A DNA stretch of 64,000 bases from Sindora glabra (Eukaryota > Streptophyta > Magnoliopsida > Fabales > Fabaceae), in NCBI GenBank assembly GCA_020226215.1, contig CM035229.1:83469343-83533342 (forward strand), written 5' to 3'. Under the pieces are notes generated by a model. It saw only the letters and a program-made list of their open reading frames with translations. It did no database searches and had not been told where the DNA came from. Positions within the stretch are counted from its first letter, which is position 1. Every line of letters starts with the position of its first letter. The position numbers and the translations under genes were made by a program. Shown here in pieces: positions 11,526-23,469 of the stretch.

Positions 11526-14203
11526 TTAATTGTGAGTCTTGTCAATTTGTTAAATAGGATCATCAAACTTATATTCCTAGAATCAATAAATAGGTTGCAT
11601 CCCCTTTTGAGTTAGTTCATTATGATGTTTAGGGTCATTACCTAGTTGTGTCCAAACTTGGTTATCATTATTTTATAATATTTGTTGATGATTATTTAAG
11701 AACTACTTGAATTTACTTAATGAAAAATTGATTTGAGTTATTTGATATTTTTTGTGCCTTTCATGTTGAAATTATGAATTACTTTCATACTTATATTAAA
11801 AATTATGCAGTGATAATGTTAAAGAATATTTTTTTACCCAGTTCTCTTTATATTTATATCCAAGTATAATATTATGCATCAATCTTCTTGTGTGGTTACT
11901 TTATAATAAAATGGGATAATTGAATGAAAAAATCATCATTTAATGGAGGTTTCACACGCACTCCTATTTTAGATGAAAGTCCTTAAGGTGTTTTAGGTAG
12001 AAGCTACTTCTACAGCTTGTCTCTTAATCAATAGAATGTCTTTTTCAATTCTTGATGGTAAGGTACCATATTCTCTTTTATTTTCTTCTCAACCATTGTT
12101 TCATCTTACTCTCCAAATCTGTGGTTGTACTTGTTTTATTCATGATTATCGGTCATGGCTTTTAAATTAGATCCTTAATCTTTAAAATACATTTTTCTTG
12201 GGTATTCTTGCCCTCAAAAGGTTACTATTGTTATTCTTTTGATTTGGGACATTATTTTGTGATATTTGATGTTACCTTTTTTGAGTTCATTCCTTTCTTT
12301 GATTCTACCATAGTTACTAATTCATTACCTGTATCTAAATCTATTGATGACTATTTCTTTGTATACATTACTACCTCTCAAAACTCCATCCTCCCACCAC
12401 AGGGCCCCTTCCTAACAAATTTGTTTATTCTCGTTGACCATAGGTCCCCACACCACCATCAAGTGCCGTACCAATTGTTGCATAGCCATTAACTTCGTCT
12501 CCTCCATCAACGACTTCTTCTTTGAAGATCCACCTCCTCCATTCTCCAATCTTGATATTCCTATTGCTTATCACAAAGGTACTTGTAGTTGCACCTAGAA
12601 AAGTAGTTATCCTATCTCTAATTTTATGTCATATTTTTCCTTACCTGTGTCTTCTCAATCTTTTATTACTTCCCTAAATCATATTACTATTCCTAAAACT
12701 ATTTTAGAAGTTTTTTCTCATGATGGATAGTGTACTACCATGAATAAAGAGATGGAAGCTTTTAAGCATAACAATACTTAGAAATTTGTGCCCTTGCCGA
12801 ATGATAAAAAGCCTATTAGGTGTAAGTGGATATACATAATCAAAGTTAAGCCAGATGTTTCTATTACTTGATTAAAAGCTCGATTGGTGGCTAAGGGATA
12901 TGCACAAACTTATGGCCTTGATTACTTTATGACTTTTTCTCCTATTGTTAGATAGCATCTATTCACTTATTTCTTTCACTGGATGCCGTTCAGTATTGGC
13001 CTCTTTATTAACTTGATGTTAAAAATGCTTTTCTCCATGGAGATTTATATGAAGAAGTTTATATGGAGCAATCTCCTAGTTATGTTGCTTAGGGGGAGAA
13101 AGGAAAAATATGTCAATTGAGAAAATCTTTATATAGTTTAAAGCAATCTCTTTGTGCATGGTTTGGCAGATTTAGTGATGTTATAACAAAGTTTAGTATG
13201 AAGAAAAGTGATTATGATTATTCTATATTCTACAAACATTCTAAATCTGGGTGCGATGACATTGTAGTTACCAGTAATAATATGGTGGGGATTTTAGAAT
13301 TAAAGAACTTTCTTCAGTCTAAGTTTCAAACTAAGGAATTTGGGAGCACTTTGGTATTTCCTCAATGTTGAAATTGTCTGGAGTAAAAAGGGAATTTTTA
13401 TTTCAAAGAAAAAATATGTTCTTAATCTCTCGAAGGAAACCGATTTATTTAGTTCAAAACCATATGACATTCCTATGATTCCAAAAATTAAGCTGGGATT
13501 GGAAAGAAGAGAGTTACTAGAAGATCCAAAACATTACAAAAAGTTAGTGGACAAATTGAATTATCTTACTATCACAAGACTTGATATTGCTTTTTTAGTG
13601 AGTGTAGTAAGTCAATTCATGAATTCTCCAAGAACCTCTCATTATGATGCAATTGTGCATATTTTAAAATATCTAAAAAAGGCACCTGGAATGGAATATT
13701 ATATCAAGATCATGGTTATTGTAGAATTGAAAGCTTTTTTTATGCTAGTTGGGCAAGGTGTCCTATGGACAAAAGATTTACCTCAGGTTATTGTGTGTTT
13801 ATTAGTGGAAGTCTTGTATCTTAGAAAAGTAAGAAACAAGCAGTGGTATCTCAGTCTAATGCAGAGTTTGAGTATTGAATCATGACTTATGTTACTGCTG
13901 AACTTGTGTAACTATATTATCTTCTTAGTTAACTCAAAATTATTTTATCAGGAACTATGTAATTATGGTGTGATAATTGAGCAGCCACTCACATTGCAAT
14001 AAATCATGTGTTCTATGAATGGACTAAGCATATAGAGGTTGATTGTCACTTCATTAGATAGAAATTTCAAAAAAGTATTATCAATCTTAGAAATATAAGA
14101 AATGGGGAACAACTTGTTAATTTATTTACTAAGACTCTTCTAAGAAAACAAGTTAATAATATTCATAACAAATTGAGCATATTTGATATCTATGCTCCAA
14201 CTT
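11526..14203 (+). pseudogene. Ty1/copia pol, 5'-truncated (integrase, reverse transcriptase, RNase H)
   Basis: The sequence enters in the copia GAG-pre-integrase finger (FNCESCQF), goes straight into the integrase core (SPFELVHYDV at about 11605, FVDDYLRTT at about 11690), then a proline/serine-rich linker (12180-12660). Reverse transcriptase follows: EMEAFKHN and KPIRCKWIY at about 12750-12830, ARLVAKGYAQ at about 12880, NAFLHGDLYEEVYM at about 13025, SLYSLKQSLCAW at about 13130. The C-terminal part 13340-13700 has ALWYFLNVEI and RLDIAFLVSVVSQFM. RNase H follows to about 14140 (KSKKQAVVSQSNAEFE, LVNLFTKTL). Frameshifts and stops interrupt nearly every domain and the YVDD stretch is damaged. 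Gag, protease and 5' LTR are missing. Confidence 0.9.
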
Positions 14204-14212
14204 GAGGAGGAG
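14203..14212 (+). other. Polypurine tract of the truncated copia
   Basis: TGAGGAGGAG lies immediately before TGTTAG, the classic polypurine tract position for plus-strand priming next to a 3' LTR. Confidence 0.85.
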
Positions 14213-14338
14213 TGTTAGTGAGCCTATTAGTTTCTTGTATGTTAAGATATATGAGCTTGTAACTCTATATTTTTATTATAAATAGACATTACTTTTTTCA
14301 GTTGACAATATAGCTTCATAAATTCCTTCTCTTTAACA
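14213..14338 (+). mobile_element. 3' LTR (short) of the truncated copia
   Basis: It starts TGTTAGTGAGCC right after the polypurine tract and ends CTTTAACA. That gives TG...CA ends and a length of about 126 bp, short but known for some copia lineages. It contains a TATA-like TATTATAAATAGA. The matching 5' LTR is absent. Confidence 0.75.
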
Positions 14339-14605
14339 ATTATAAACAATTATATACAATAAAAATATAAAATTTATGTTATAATAAAATAACAATAAAA
14401 GTTCAAAAACATATTTTATCAATGATTAAAAATATTATAAGTAATTAAATTTAATAAATAATCTTATAATATAAATTTTAATTGAAATTATTAAATAAAT
14501 TGACCTATCATCACATGTTTAATAAATGAGTTAATTTGACACAACACGACATGATTATTATTCAGATCAAGTTTTCATTAAACTTGTTCAAACTATTACT
14601 AATCT

Positions 14606-14862
14606 TTAACGCAATACAAATATGATACATAAATATAAATTGTCACCCCACCCATATAGCATTTCCTTAATATTTAATTACTTATTTGAATGGATGATTT
14701 ACCATTACTCTAGGATAAAAGTCACCCATACAATATGATGGTTTAACACAATACAAATATATGTAAATATAAATTGCCTCCCGCCCATATAGCATTTCCT
14801 TAATATTTAATTACTTATTTGCATGGATGGTTTACCATTACTGTAGGTTAAAAATCACACAT
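14606..14862. repeat. Two-copy tandem repeat, period about 124 bp
   Basis: The two copies start at about 14607 and 14731. Each has ACAATACAAATAT or close to it, then the shared CCCATATAGCATTTCCTTAA, TTAATTACTTATTTG and GGTTTACCATTACT. They differ at several positions, so the duplication is not very recent. No coding potential was seen. Confidence 0.85.
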
Positions 14863-14959
14863 ACCCCGACAATACCCATGGATTTCCTTCCAAATTTTAG
14901 GTACGATATTGATATATATTATACTTGAAAATATTATCGGCTTTAGCCATAAAAGTAGA

Positions 14960-15303
14960 CTTAAACACATTCCGCGTACATGGACAGATTATTTTGAACG
15001 CCGAAAGAATGGTTGACGTTGACTTTAACGAGTAGCCGTGACAGTTGTCTGGGATTAACAACTATAAGCCATATAGAATATCGTAATATACTTCAATAAT
15101 CACATGATACACAATTACAATCTTTCTCCAGACTCGAAAACTATTAGTCAACCTGAAGAAGTCAGCATTTTTATGCATGCATGATTACCATGCCTTGTTA
15201 TTTTGCTGCAGATAAACAAAAGAGAATGACATTTTCCATACTTGTACGAATTCAAATTGCATGTCATCAACTGCGGGATATATTTTTTACTTTATGGGGA
15301 GGC
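14960..15303 (-). repeat. NHL-2 3' flank, homologous to NHL-3 3' flank
   Basis: Read on the minus strand, this matches 45720-46030: GACATGCAATTTGAATTCG, TGTTTATCTGCAGCAAAATAA, GGTAATCATGCATG, GGTTGACTAATAGTTTT, GAGAAAGATT, GGCTTATAGTTGTTAATCCC, GTCAACGTCAAC and CGTTCAAAATAATC. The duplication unit therefore extended at least 300 bp past the stop codon. Confidence 0.85.
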
Positions 15304-15933
15304 CTAGCCAGCAGCATCTTCTGCATCACGATCTTGGAAGAAATAACCAGTCCTACATTTTGTATCATTAAAAGGAGCAACCGAATTTCCATTAGAACCA
15401 ACCAAAGGAACTCTCATACTTTTACACTGCACAACCGGTGGATTATAGCGATTGCTCTTCATTCTCCCATACTTAGTCCTAATTCGACAATCCAAATCCA
15501 CAGCAAGGTTGTTATAAATCCCAGCCTTGGTCTCCTCGTTATACTCAGCAACATGACGAGGTTTAAGATCAATCACTTGGTGCCCTTCGAATGCTACCTG
15601 CAAAAGGGTGGTGTTCTTATGACCTTGGTCAAAGGGGGGCAAACTCACCCAGGCAAATTCCCTATCTTTGTACCAAGCAATCGCTGTGATTGTCCTGTAG
15701 TAAACGATCACGTCTTTGTTGGGATTTCTGACAGTGATGTTGAGTCTGAAGTTGTAATAGAGGGTGTTGTTGCTTGTGAGGTTGAATTGTGTGAGGATTG
15801 TGTCAGTGACGTGGAACCTGACGCTGGAGGGGCCGAAGATGGCCGCCAAGAGAATTAAGAAGAAGAAGGCTAAGAAGATTATTGTGCCGGTGACGTAGCA
15901 GCAACCGAAACTACAGCGGAGTCTACAACACAT
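15304..15933 (-). CDS. NHL-2: NDR1/HIN1-like membrane protein (LEA_2 domain), intact
   Basis: The product is 209 residues. Residues 1-12 are short and Cys-rich (MCCRLRCSFGCC), residues about 13-33 form one hydrophobic span, and the LEA_2 domain covers about 40-165 with NITVRNPNKD (65-74), AIAWYKD, SLPPFDQ, KNTTLLQ and CKSMRVPL near the end. This is the layout of plant NHL proteins (NHL3/NHL10 type): small plasma-membrane anchored proteins linked to defence and hypersensitive responses. The start at 15933 is chosen because it sits in the same place as the start of NHL-4, just before the Cys-rich tip. The reading frame is open for 35 more codons upstream, but that stretch has no ATG and is not conserved. 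Potential N-glycosylation sites (NLT, NNT, NIT, KNTT) lie on the extracellular side. It is the most complete gene of the cluster. A single exon is typical of the family. Confidence 0.92.
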   Translation of the reverse strand: MCCRLRCSFGCCYVTGTIIFLAFFFLILLAAIFGPSSVRFHVTDTILTQFNLTSNNTLYYNFRLNITVRNPNKDVIVYYRTITAIAWYKDREFAWVSLPPFDQGHKNTTLLQVAFEGHQVIDLKPRHVAEYNEETKAGIYNNLAVDLDCRIRTKYGRMKSNRYNPPVVQCKSMRVPLVGSNGNSVAPFNDTKCRTGYFFQDRDAEDAAG

Positions 15934-16039
15934 CTGTGAGGCTGATTTGTAGGCAGTTGCTTTTGCGAGGGAAGAAGGAGACAGTTGCTTGTTGGTATAT
16001 TTGATTGGTAAGATATTTACGTGTTGGTACAAATGCACA

Positions 16040-16045
16040 TATATA
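16040..16045 (-). promoter_or_regulatory. Probable TATA box of NHL-2
   Basis: TATATA lies about 107 bp before the ATG on the minus strand. The 5' UTR between them contains CAACTGTCTCCTTCTT, close to CAACTGTCTCTTTCTT of NHL-3, which supports a shared core promoter layout. Confidence 0.6.
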
Positions 16046-16094
16046 GAGGGTATGGCTTTGCATAGTTAATTATATTGGAGTTTTTCGAGGAGAA

Positions 16095-16235
16095 TTCCTG
16101 GTAATTTACAGAAGATAGAAACATTGACTTTATAAACCGAGTATCGTGTTCCAAACTCTTCAATTTGTTTGAACCCGAAACAAGGGATTGCAGCAATGTA
16201 CGAAGGACATCTATGTGCGACTTTTGGAAGTATTT
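16095..16235 (-). promoter_or_regulatory. Conserved NHL upstream block (NHL-2)
   Basis: The minus strand reads TACTTCCAAAAGTCGCAC, GTACATTGCTGCAATCCCTTG, GGTTCAAACAAATTGAAG and TTTATAAAGTCAATGTTTC, in the same order as the NHL-1 block at 4187-4330. It lies about 160-300 bp before the start codon. Confidence 0.6.
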
Positions 16236-16239
16236 AATA

Positions 16240-19200
16240 TTTGTCTAAATTGAGCTTGTTTCCATGCAAATCAGAATTGGTTATGTTTTCAATATTTTCG
16301 TCCTTGGAAGATGATGTTTTAATTTGCCTTTGATGATAATAAATTCTAAAATGTACAGTCGGCTCAATGATGGAGTCCGACCAGACAAATTACTCAATGA
16401 TAAAAAACTTAACTGTGTACAGTAGAAGTGATCTGTGATGTATATTTTGATATCTAAATTGATAGTTGTTTTGGCAGAATAATAAAATAATAGTAAATGC
16501 GGGTCAGCTTGAAATGGATGTACATTGGCCTTTTATAGATTCAGTTGGGTATGAGTTGTAGTCGAAGTCAGTGAGTGTCGTGAGCCCTCTAGGTTGTTAA
16601 CTGTTAATTGTTAGTTAGATGCATGCAAATCAGAATTGAGATAATGGGAGCTGTAGACAATTAAAAATTTATTTATTTAATTTTCATCTGTTAAATTATA
16701 GTTAATTGGAAAAAAGCTAAATTAAAAAGTTATTTATTAAAATTTAAAATTTTATGTGAAAAATAAGTGGGTCTTGCAAAAATCTTTTGAGTGACAAGTC
16801 AAATTGAGCTTACAAAAAAGTTTTGAAATTATTTATTTATTTATTTATTTATTATTGTCTTACTCATTTTTATGGAGTCCCACATTTGGTAGAATAAAAG
16901 TTTTAAATTTAGGAGATTGATATAAATATATTAAGTTTTATGTTGTTTACATTATGTACATGATTTTTCCAGGATTATATATATATATATATATATATAT
17001 ATCTCATATTAGCAACCCAAAAAAGGATATAGAGAACTCATTTATATCATTGAGATCAACAAGTCATTAGAGGAAAAAATGAAACTCTCACAAAGTTTTG
17101 CCAACAAAGGTCAAGTCATCTAAAATCTCCAACTTTTATCAAGGACATTCATTTCAAATTAAAGTTTTCAACACCAACATTCAACTCCCGAACATAAAGC
17201 TTTTGCGATGATTGGAAATCAACTTTTCCAAACTCCCCATTAAAGTCTAATATTCAACATTCGGGAGGCTTATTTGAGCTCTCATTCGAAGTTAAGTACA
17301 ACCATCAAAAGCCAACTTTAAAAAAGAACTAAAGGATTTTATTCTTTGTGAAGAATTAAATTAGAGATTATACTTGTTTCATCTAATCAATAAAATTATT
17401 TATTTTACATAATTTCTTTAATAAAAAATTTTGTGTGTGTGTGTAGGGACATTACGAACTTTTCATTGTGCTAATTGTTAATGATTAGGAGTGTGTCTTA
17501 TTTATTGTGCCTTAATGAGGTATGCATTTTGTCTAAATTTGTTGTGGTTGGTCAATTGAGCAAGGTCCAATTGGTTTGTAATCCATTTCTCTAGCATCAA
17601 TGAGATGGACCGGAATTGTGTGAAGGTGTATTGGGATAGACCTTCTAATTGGCTGAACCCTTCTATTTCTTTAAATACCTTATTGATAAGTTAATAGTTG
17701 ATAGTTAATAGTAATTAATAGTATATAATTGATAATTAATAAGTCAATTAATTTTATAAGAAATATTTCATAAAATTAATTATTGAATAAGATGATACAA
17801 AAGTGCATATTTAAAGAAATGATTCATATTTGTTTAAAAATTAAATTATATTAATGCAATTAAAATATTTAAGATAAAAATATAATATATAACATTTAAT
17901 TAATTATATGTTATAAATTCATATATTTATTTACTTATATATTTTTTATTATAATAAAATTATAATTACTTAAAATATAATTAATTATTTTTATGATATT
18001 ACATATTTATTTACATATATACTTTTATATATTTATAATTTAAATTTAAAATTATGGTATAATGAAGTTAAAATTAAATTAATTATATTTTATAAAATTG
18101 TATGTTTATTTATTTATCTTAATTATATTTATTATTTATATTTTATGATGTTGTACGTTCTATAATTTAATTAATTATATTTTATATAATTATAATGGGT
18201 TGTAAATTAATAAAAAAAATAAGGATATATTTCAAAAAAAATGAAGAGATAGTAGTTTATAAGGTATAAATTATTAAAAATAATTTACTAAATTAATTTT
18301 TTTTAATAAAATAGTGAATGAAATGTCTATAAAAATTAATTTATAACTTGTTAATCATGTCAATATTTTATAAACTAATTTATTTATTGTATGAAATGTA
18401 GCCTAACTATCATCATAACTTCTTATCATACAGAGTTATAACTTTTTCTAAGTGGGAATTATCCAAATTCAATTCGAGTTTTGTAAGAAGTTAATTACCC
18501 CTCATCATTTGGAAACGGATAAAAACAGATTTCATTTTTATTTTTAAATTTTTTTAAAATTATGTTTGATTTTAAGTGAAAAGAGATTTTGTTTTATTTC
18601 ATTTACAATTCTCCTTTTTAAATATAATTGAACTATTATGAAATGCATTGAATTTATTAAGAATTTTACTAAAATTTATTTTATTTGGCCCAAAAATTTA
18701 CCCTATTTTTAATATTATATTTATAATAATACTATTAAAATATGCTTTCTAATTAAATTGCATGCATTTTGTAATATATTCCAAACAAATGAATTTATAA
18801 TTTTCAAACAATAAATTTTATTTAAAAAGCAATTATTTATATTAAAATAAAATGAAATAAGTTTTAGAAAAATTTGATTCCAAATAAACCCTCAAGGCTT
18901 TTTTGCATCGCAAGCCAATATTTTTAAATTTTAAATTAAATGAGTTAAATATAAAATATAATTTAAAGAAAAAAAATGGGTTATTTTATAAGTAGAATAA
19001 TTTTTTGAGAGCTCAAACCCTTTAAAAAGAGAGATCTCTGAATAAGGAAAAGAAAAAAAGAAAGGAAAAGCAAATTCAATAGATTAATCATGATAGAAAA
19101 AAAAGAGTATTTTTTTTCCAAACATTTTCAAACAGTCCATTATCCTATGGACGTAAATCACACTCACATTAATTATTATTGCACCTTCGAAGAAGATCAT

Positions 19201-19383
19201 GTGGAGGTTTTATTATATTACCCTTTATGATTAACTTGCAGTTGCACGGTATGTCCTTGCAAGCGGTAATTGATGGAAAAGAGGAAATTATACACAGTAC
19301 CAAAACATTGGAGTTGAAAATTTTTTGTGGCTAATATGCAATAGAAAACTTTTGATCCATTGAAAATAAAAAAATGGAGAGAG
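16240..19383. other. AT-rich spacer
   Basis: No gene was recognised. It holds an AT microsatellite (16975-17003), a GT-rich run near 17435 and a stretch at about 16860-17450 beginning TGGAGTCCCACATTTGG, a wording common in plant LTR leaders, but I found no pair of ends. About 18490-18900 has TTTGGAA near both edges and may be a MITE; it is not proven. Confidence 0.6.
16975..17003. repeat. (AT)n microsatellite
   Basis: A run of about 14 AT units lies in the spacer right of NHL-2. Confidence 0.95.
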
Positions 19384-19550
19384 ATGGTGAAGAAAAGCGT
19401 TAATAACTATTAGTAGACACTATAAAAAATGTTCAGCTTCTTGCAGATGAACACTGTTTCATTTCATTGTATTATGTTGTTTGTTTCTGTCAGGATTTTA
19501 TTGGCAACAACATGATCAGTAATATGGTGAAGAAAAGCGTTAATAACTAT
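19384..19550. repeat. Perfect 27-bp direct repeat 140 bp apart
   Basis: The same 27 bases, beginning ATGGTGAAGAAAAGC and ending AATAACTAT, stand at 19384-19410 and 19524-19550 without a mismatch. The surrounding DNA is AT-rich and diverged. The 113 bp between them carry CACTATAAAAAATG and a TTGTTTCTGTCAG stretch. Its origin is unknown. Confidence 0.9.
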
Positions 19551-20157
19551 GAGTTGCGAAATTACACAAAAAATAATAAAATAAATTAATATATAATAAT
19601 ATTATAATTTTTATTTTAAAAAATATATAATTTAATAAAATGATAAATTACATTGATGAATTGATAATAAATATTAATTTTAAATTTTATATATTTTAAA
19701 GGTCAATTTCAAAGTTTTTATAATAAAAGGGGTAAAAAATATATAATCACACAAAATTGAAAACGGTATTTAACATTTTCTCCTTCCTTTTATATTAAAG
19801 TTTCATATTTAAGTTGACTCCCTCCCCCCAATTTAAAATTAATTATGTTGTTTAACAAATAACAATTTGGTTAACTTTTAATTGATTAAAATGATTTTAG
19901 CTAAATAATCAGATTAATTCATTTATTTAGTGTTTAGTAAATTAATAATTTTTTTAACGAGTGGTTTAGACTTTAATCTGCCAGTTTGAAAATATTGGAT
20001 AGTCTGGCATTTTGAAGCAGTAAATTCTCATTATATATATATATTTTTATCTATATTTAATAAAATATGTTTTCCACTTTTTTGCTATTTACCATTTATT
20101 CATTTTCTATAACAATACTTGTTCATTTTTTTACATTAAATAATAATGTTATTAACC

Positions 20158-20223
<66 letters not shown>

Positions 20224-22053
20224 GTTTTTTAGCTTAACATATAAATGGACTATACTGTTCGATTTATACCATAAATATTCCTTTTTTTTATCAAGATGGA
20301 ATAATCTCACTAAAAACCTATATATACTGCAAAATTAAATGTATGTAAGCATAAAAAAATTTATTAATAAAATATATTTTTATTTAAATCATCTTTCATA
20401 TACACATTATAATAATTTTCATATTTCATATCATGTTTCATTATAATATTTATATTTATATGTAAATAAATATATAAATAACTATAATTTTTAATTTTAA
20501 AATAACTAATTAATTGAATTATAACATGTTATTATATGCAGCTTACTAGTAATATATAAATAAAAAAGTTTAATAAATATTAGATCAATATTTTTTGTTA
20601 TTTACATTTCAAAGATATTTAAGTTATTTTTAAAAGAGAATTTATTATGATCAATAATATGTTTAAATATAAAATATTATTCAAATAAATTATAAAATAT
20701 ACTCATATTTTTATATATTATTTTTGTATATAAATAATTAATATTATATAAAAAACTAATGTTATTTAATCAAATCAGTTAAGATAATCAACTATTAGTT
20801 AGCTGCTAATTTAATTAGCTTACCTCTAAAGTATTTATTAAAAAAATGTTGTTAATGATGGACCGTTAAAGCCACACTTCTTTTTAATGTCAACCCCAAT
20901 TATTCTTCTATGACATATTTGATTGGATGAAATGAAAATAAAAATAAAAATGAGAATAGAAATAGAATAAAATATGATAACTATTCTATAATTATATTTG
21001 ATATGGTAATAAATAAAGCATTCAATTCCATTTCTACGTTTAGTACAACAAAAAAAATATAGGAATGGAATAAAAAAGTGTAACTAAAGATAATCATATC
21101 CTTATTATGAAAATAATAATTATTTTATTAAATAATATAATACTATTAAAATATTTGATATAGTTCATAATGAAAATTTTCACAATTTAAATTTTGTCAT
21201 CAAAATTATAATGAATAAAAATAAATCTATAATAAAAGTATAAAAATTATAATTTACTAAATTTTTATATTAAATATATTTGTAGAAAATATCATATTTT
21301 AAATTTTATTATTAAAAATATAATTATTAAAATATTTTAATAAAAAAATTTAAAAATCAATATTTTATATCATATATTAATAAAGAGTAATATTGAATGT
21401 AATATATATATATTTAATGGAATGGACTTCCTCTTTGATCATTCCTTCTCTCATTCTTATTTCATTTAATTTAATTAAATACACTTTTAGTATTCAAATG
21501 ACTTACCAATGGTTTGAACTCAGTTTTCCTCAAATTGATTTCAAATTTTAAATTATTTACAAAAGGATTTTATTGTTTAAATTTCAAATTAAATAAATAT
21601 TTTTAAATAATTTAATAAAATTAATAAATCTTACTAATTAACAAAATAAACAAAATAATTGAAAATTTAACATAAAGTTCTTATTACATGAATAACTGAA
21701 ACTAATAAATATTTTCAATATTTAGCCAAAAATTCCTAATATTTAACTAAGTGAAATTAAATAAATATTTTTATACTCCATAAAAATAATAAATATTTCT
21801 AATCAAATAAATAAATTTAACTAAATATTTAGAAGTAAATAGACAAATATTACTACGAGCTTCTATTCAAGGAAGAAGGGAATGAGAATTGAATCCTCTT
21901 TAGATACTATATCATAAAATTGCACAAAATAAAAAAAATAATTGATGGAATTAGTAAATAAAATATCAAAAATAGTTTAATCATTTTAAAATTGTAAAAT
22001 TTACTTTTGAATTGTACGAATGGAGCTGTACGCACTTCAAGAATTCAAATATA
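19551..22053. other. AT-rich spacer with possible MITE
   Basis: There is no gene here. It holds a TAA microsatellite at 20159-20223. About 20915-21480 starts ATTTGATTGGATGAAATG and ends in a rough inverted copy (CATTCTTATTTCATTTAATT), so it may be a 570-bp MITE. The termini and target duplication could not be fixed. Confidence 0.5.
20159..20223. repeat. (TAA)n microsatellite
   Basis: About 21 uninterrupted TAA units lie in the spacer. Confidence 0.97.
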
Positions 22054-22319
22054 CACTAATGTTTCAAATTTTCAACGGATTTTCAATGGAAATATTCATC
22101 ATATATGTTAAAAAACCTATCGAAATTCCATTGAAAATAGTGAAAATTTTCACATCAAAATTCACATTAATTTTCCAATGGATTGTTTAAATTTTTTGAT
22201 GGAAATAAGTCCAAAAAATTCAAAAATGGAGAACCATTTGAATTTCAGTTACATGATGATTTTCTGACGGATTTTGCTTTAATTTTCAAAGGATAAAATC
22301 AGTCAAAAAAATTCTAGTG
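22054..22319. mobile_element. Small CACTA-like MITE of a second family
   Basis: It begins CACTAATGTTTCAAATTTTC and ends TTCTAGTG. The inside carries repeated subterminal-type motifs around AACGGATTTTCAATGGAAAT, GAAATTCCATTGAAAAT and GACGGATTTTGC. These differ from the GCGACGACA motifs of the other CACTA elements here. The flanking triplets (ATA and GTG) do not match, so the ends are uncertain or the target duplication has decayed. Confidence 0.5.
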
Positions 22320-22797
22320 GTGAAAAATATTTTATCTCCAAACAATTAAGTATCAAATAATAAAAAAAAATAAAAAATATAAATTACCTTTTTCAACTTT
22401 AGGGTGGTTGAATTTTACTCCTTTTAGTTTGAAAATTTAAAAAACACCTCTTTAAATTTTATAAGACTTGAAAATAATACAAATTATCCACTTAATTAAT
22501 CATTTTATTAAATTATATATTTTTCTTGAAATTTTTAAATAATAATAAAAATTATAAAATATTGATTTATTTTTTTATTTTTTACATATAATTTCATACT
22601 TTATATACAAGTATGTAATTAAAAAATTCTTTATATATAATTTAATTTTTATTAATTATTTAACGTAAGAATCATATATGAAAAATAATTAAAAAAACAT
22701 ACTATAATGTTTTGATTATTATTTAAAAACTTCATGAAAAAGGCATCTAATTTGTTAACTTTGTTAATTAAGTAGACACTACAGGAAAATAGAGCTT

Positions 22798-23130
22798 TAG
22801 CGACGACAATTGTCGTCACTGTAGAAAGCTCGGTCATCGCTAAAGGTGACAGTCGTCGATGAAAATGTCATCGGTAAAGCCTCGTAGCTAAAAGGACCAT
22901 CAGCGATGACAAATTGTTGTTGCTAATGCCTTAACCTTCAATAACGATTTTGTCATCGTAGAAAATAATTTCAAAATTAAATTTTTTTTTAGAATTTGAA
23001 TTTTAACGACAACTTTATTGTCGCTATAGGTCTGTTTTTAGCGGCAATAATGTCATCGTTAAAAATTTAACTTTTAGCGATGATAAATTTTTAACGACGA
23101 CATTGTTGTTGCTAAATGTCACCGCTGAAG
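22798..23130. repeat. CACTA subterminal repeat array, left end
   Basis: About eight units built on TTTAGCGACGACA or the inverse TGTCGTCGCTAAA, for example GCGACGACAATTGTCGTC at 22799 and TTAACGACGACATTGTTG at 23093. Such arrays bind the accessory protein in En/Spm elements. Confidence 0.9.
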
Positions 23131-23469
23131 GTATTTTGAAATTTTTTTATTAAAATTGAAATTAATGTTATAATTGAGTATAAAAATGATATTTTGTATT
23201 TAATTTCATAGTGTAAAAAAATTTATTCAAATAATATTTACTTTTTTAAATTTAATTTAATTTAATAACTTATACAACTACAATATATCAATAGTACTAA
23301 TAATAATGTGTAACAACTATATAAACAATTTGATCCAACATAAAAATAAATACTCATAAAACAACTGTATAAAGAATATATATAAATAAATAATAAAGAC
23401 ACAGTTCATGTAAATGTGTATACATGAAAAAAATAATATATACATAATATACTATAGAAAGAGGCAGTG

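Noticed and set aside
15181..15858. A 225-codon ORF on the plus strand opposite NHL-2, with similar antisense ORFs at 4753-5202, 45147-45455 and 59197-59508
   Set aside because: They are mirror frames of the LEA_2 coding sequence and recur because the genes are paralogous. They show no independent domain, no conserved start and no coding signal of their own.
15934..16038. In-frame N-terminal extension of NHL-2 (and of NHL-4 at 59563-59718)
   Set aside because: The extensions start at non-ATG codons, run through the TATA and UTR motifs and are not alike between paralogues. The ATG before the Cys-rich tip is the real start.
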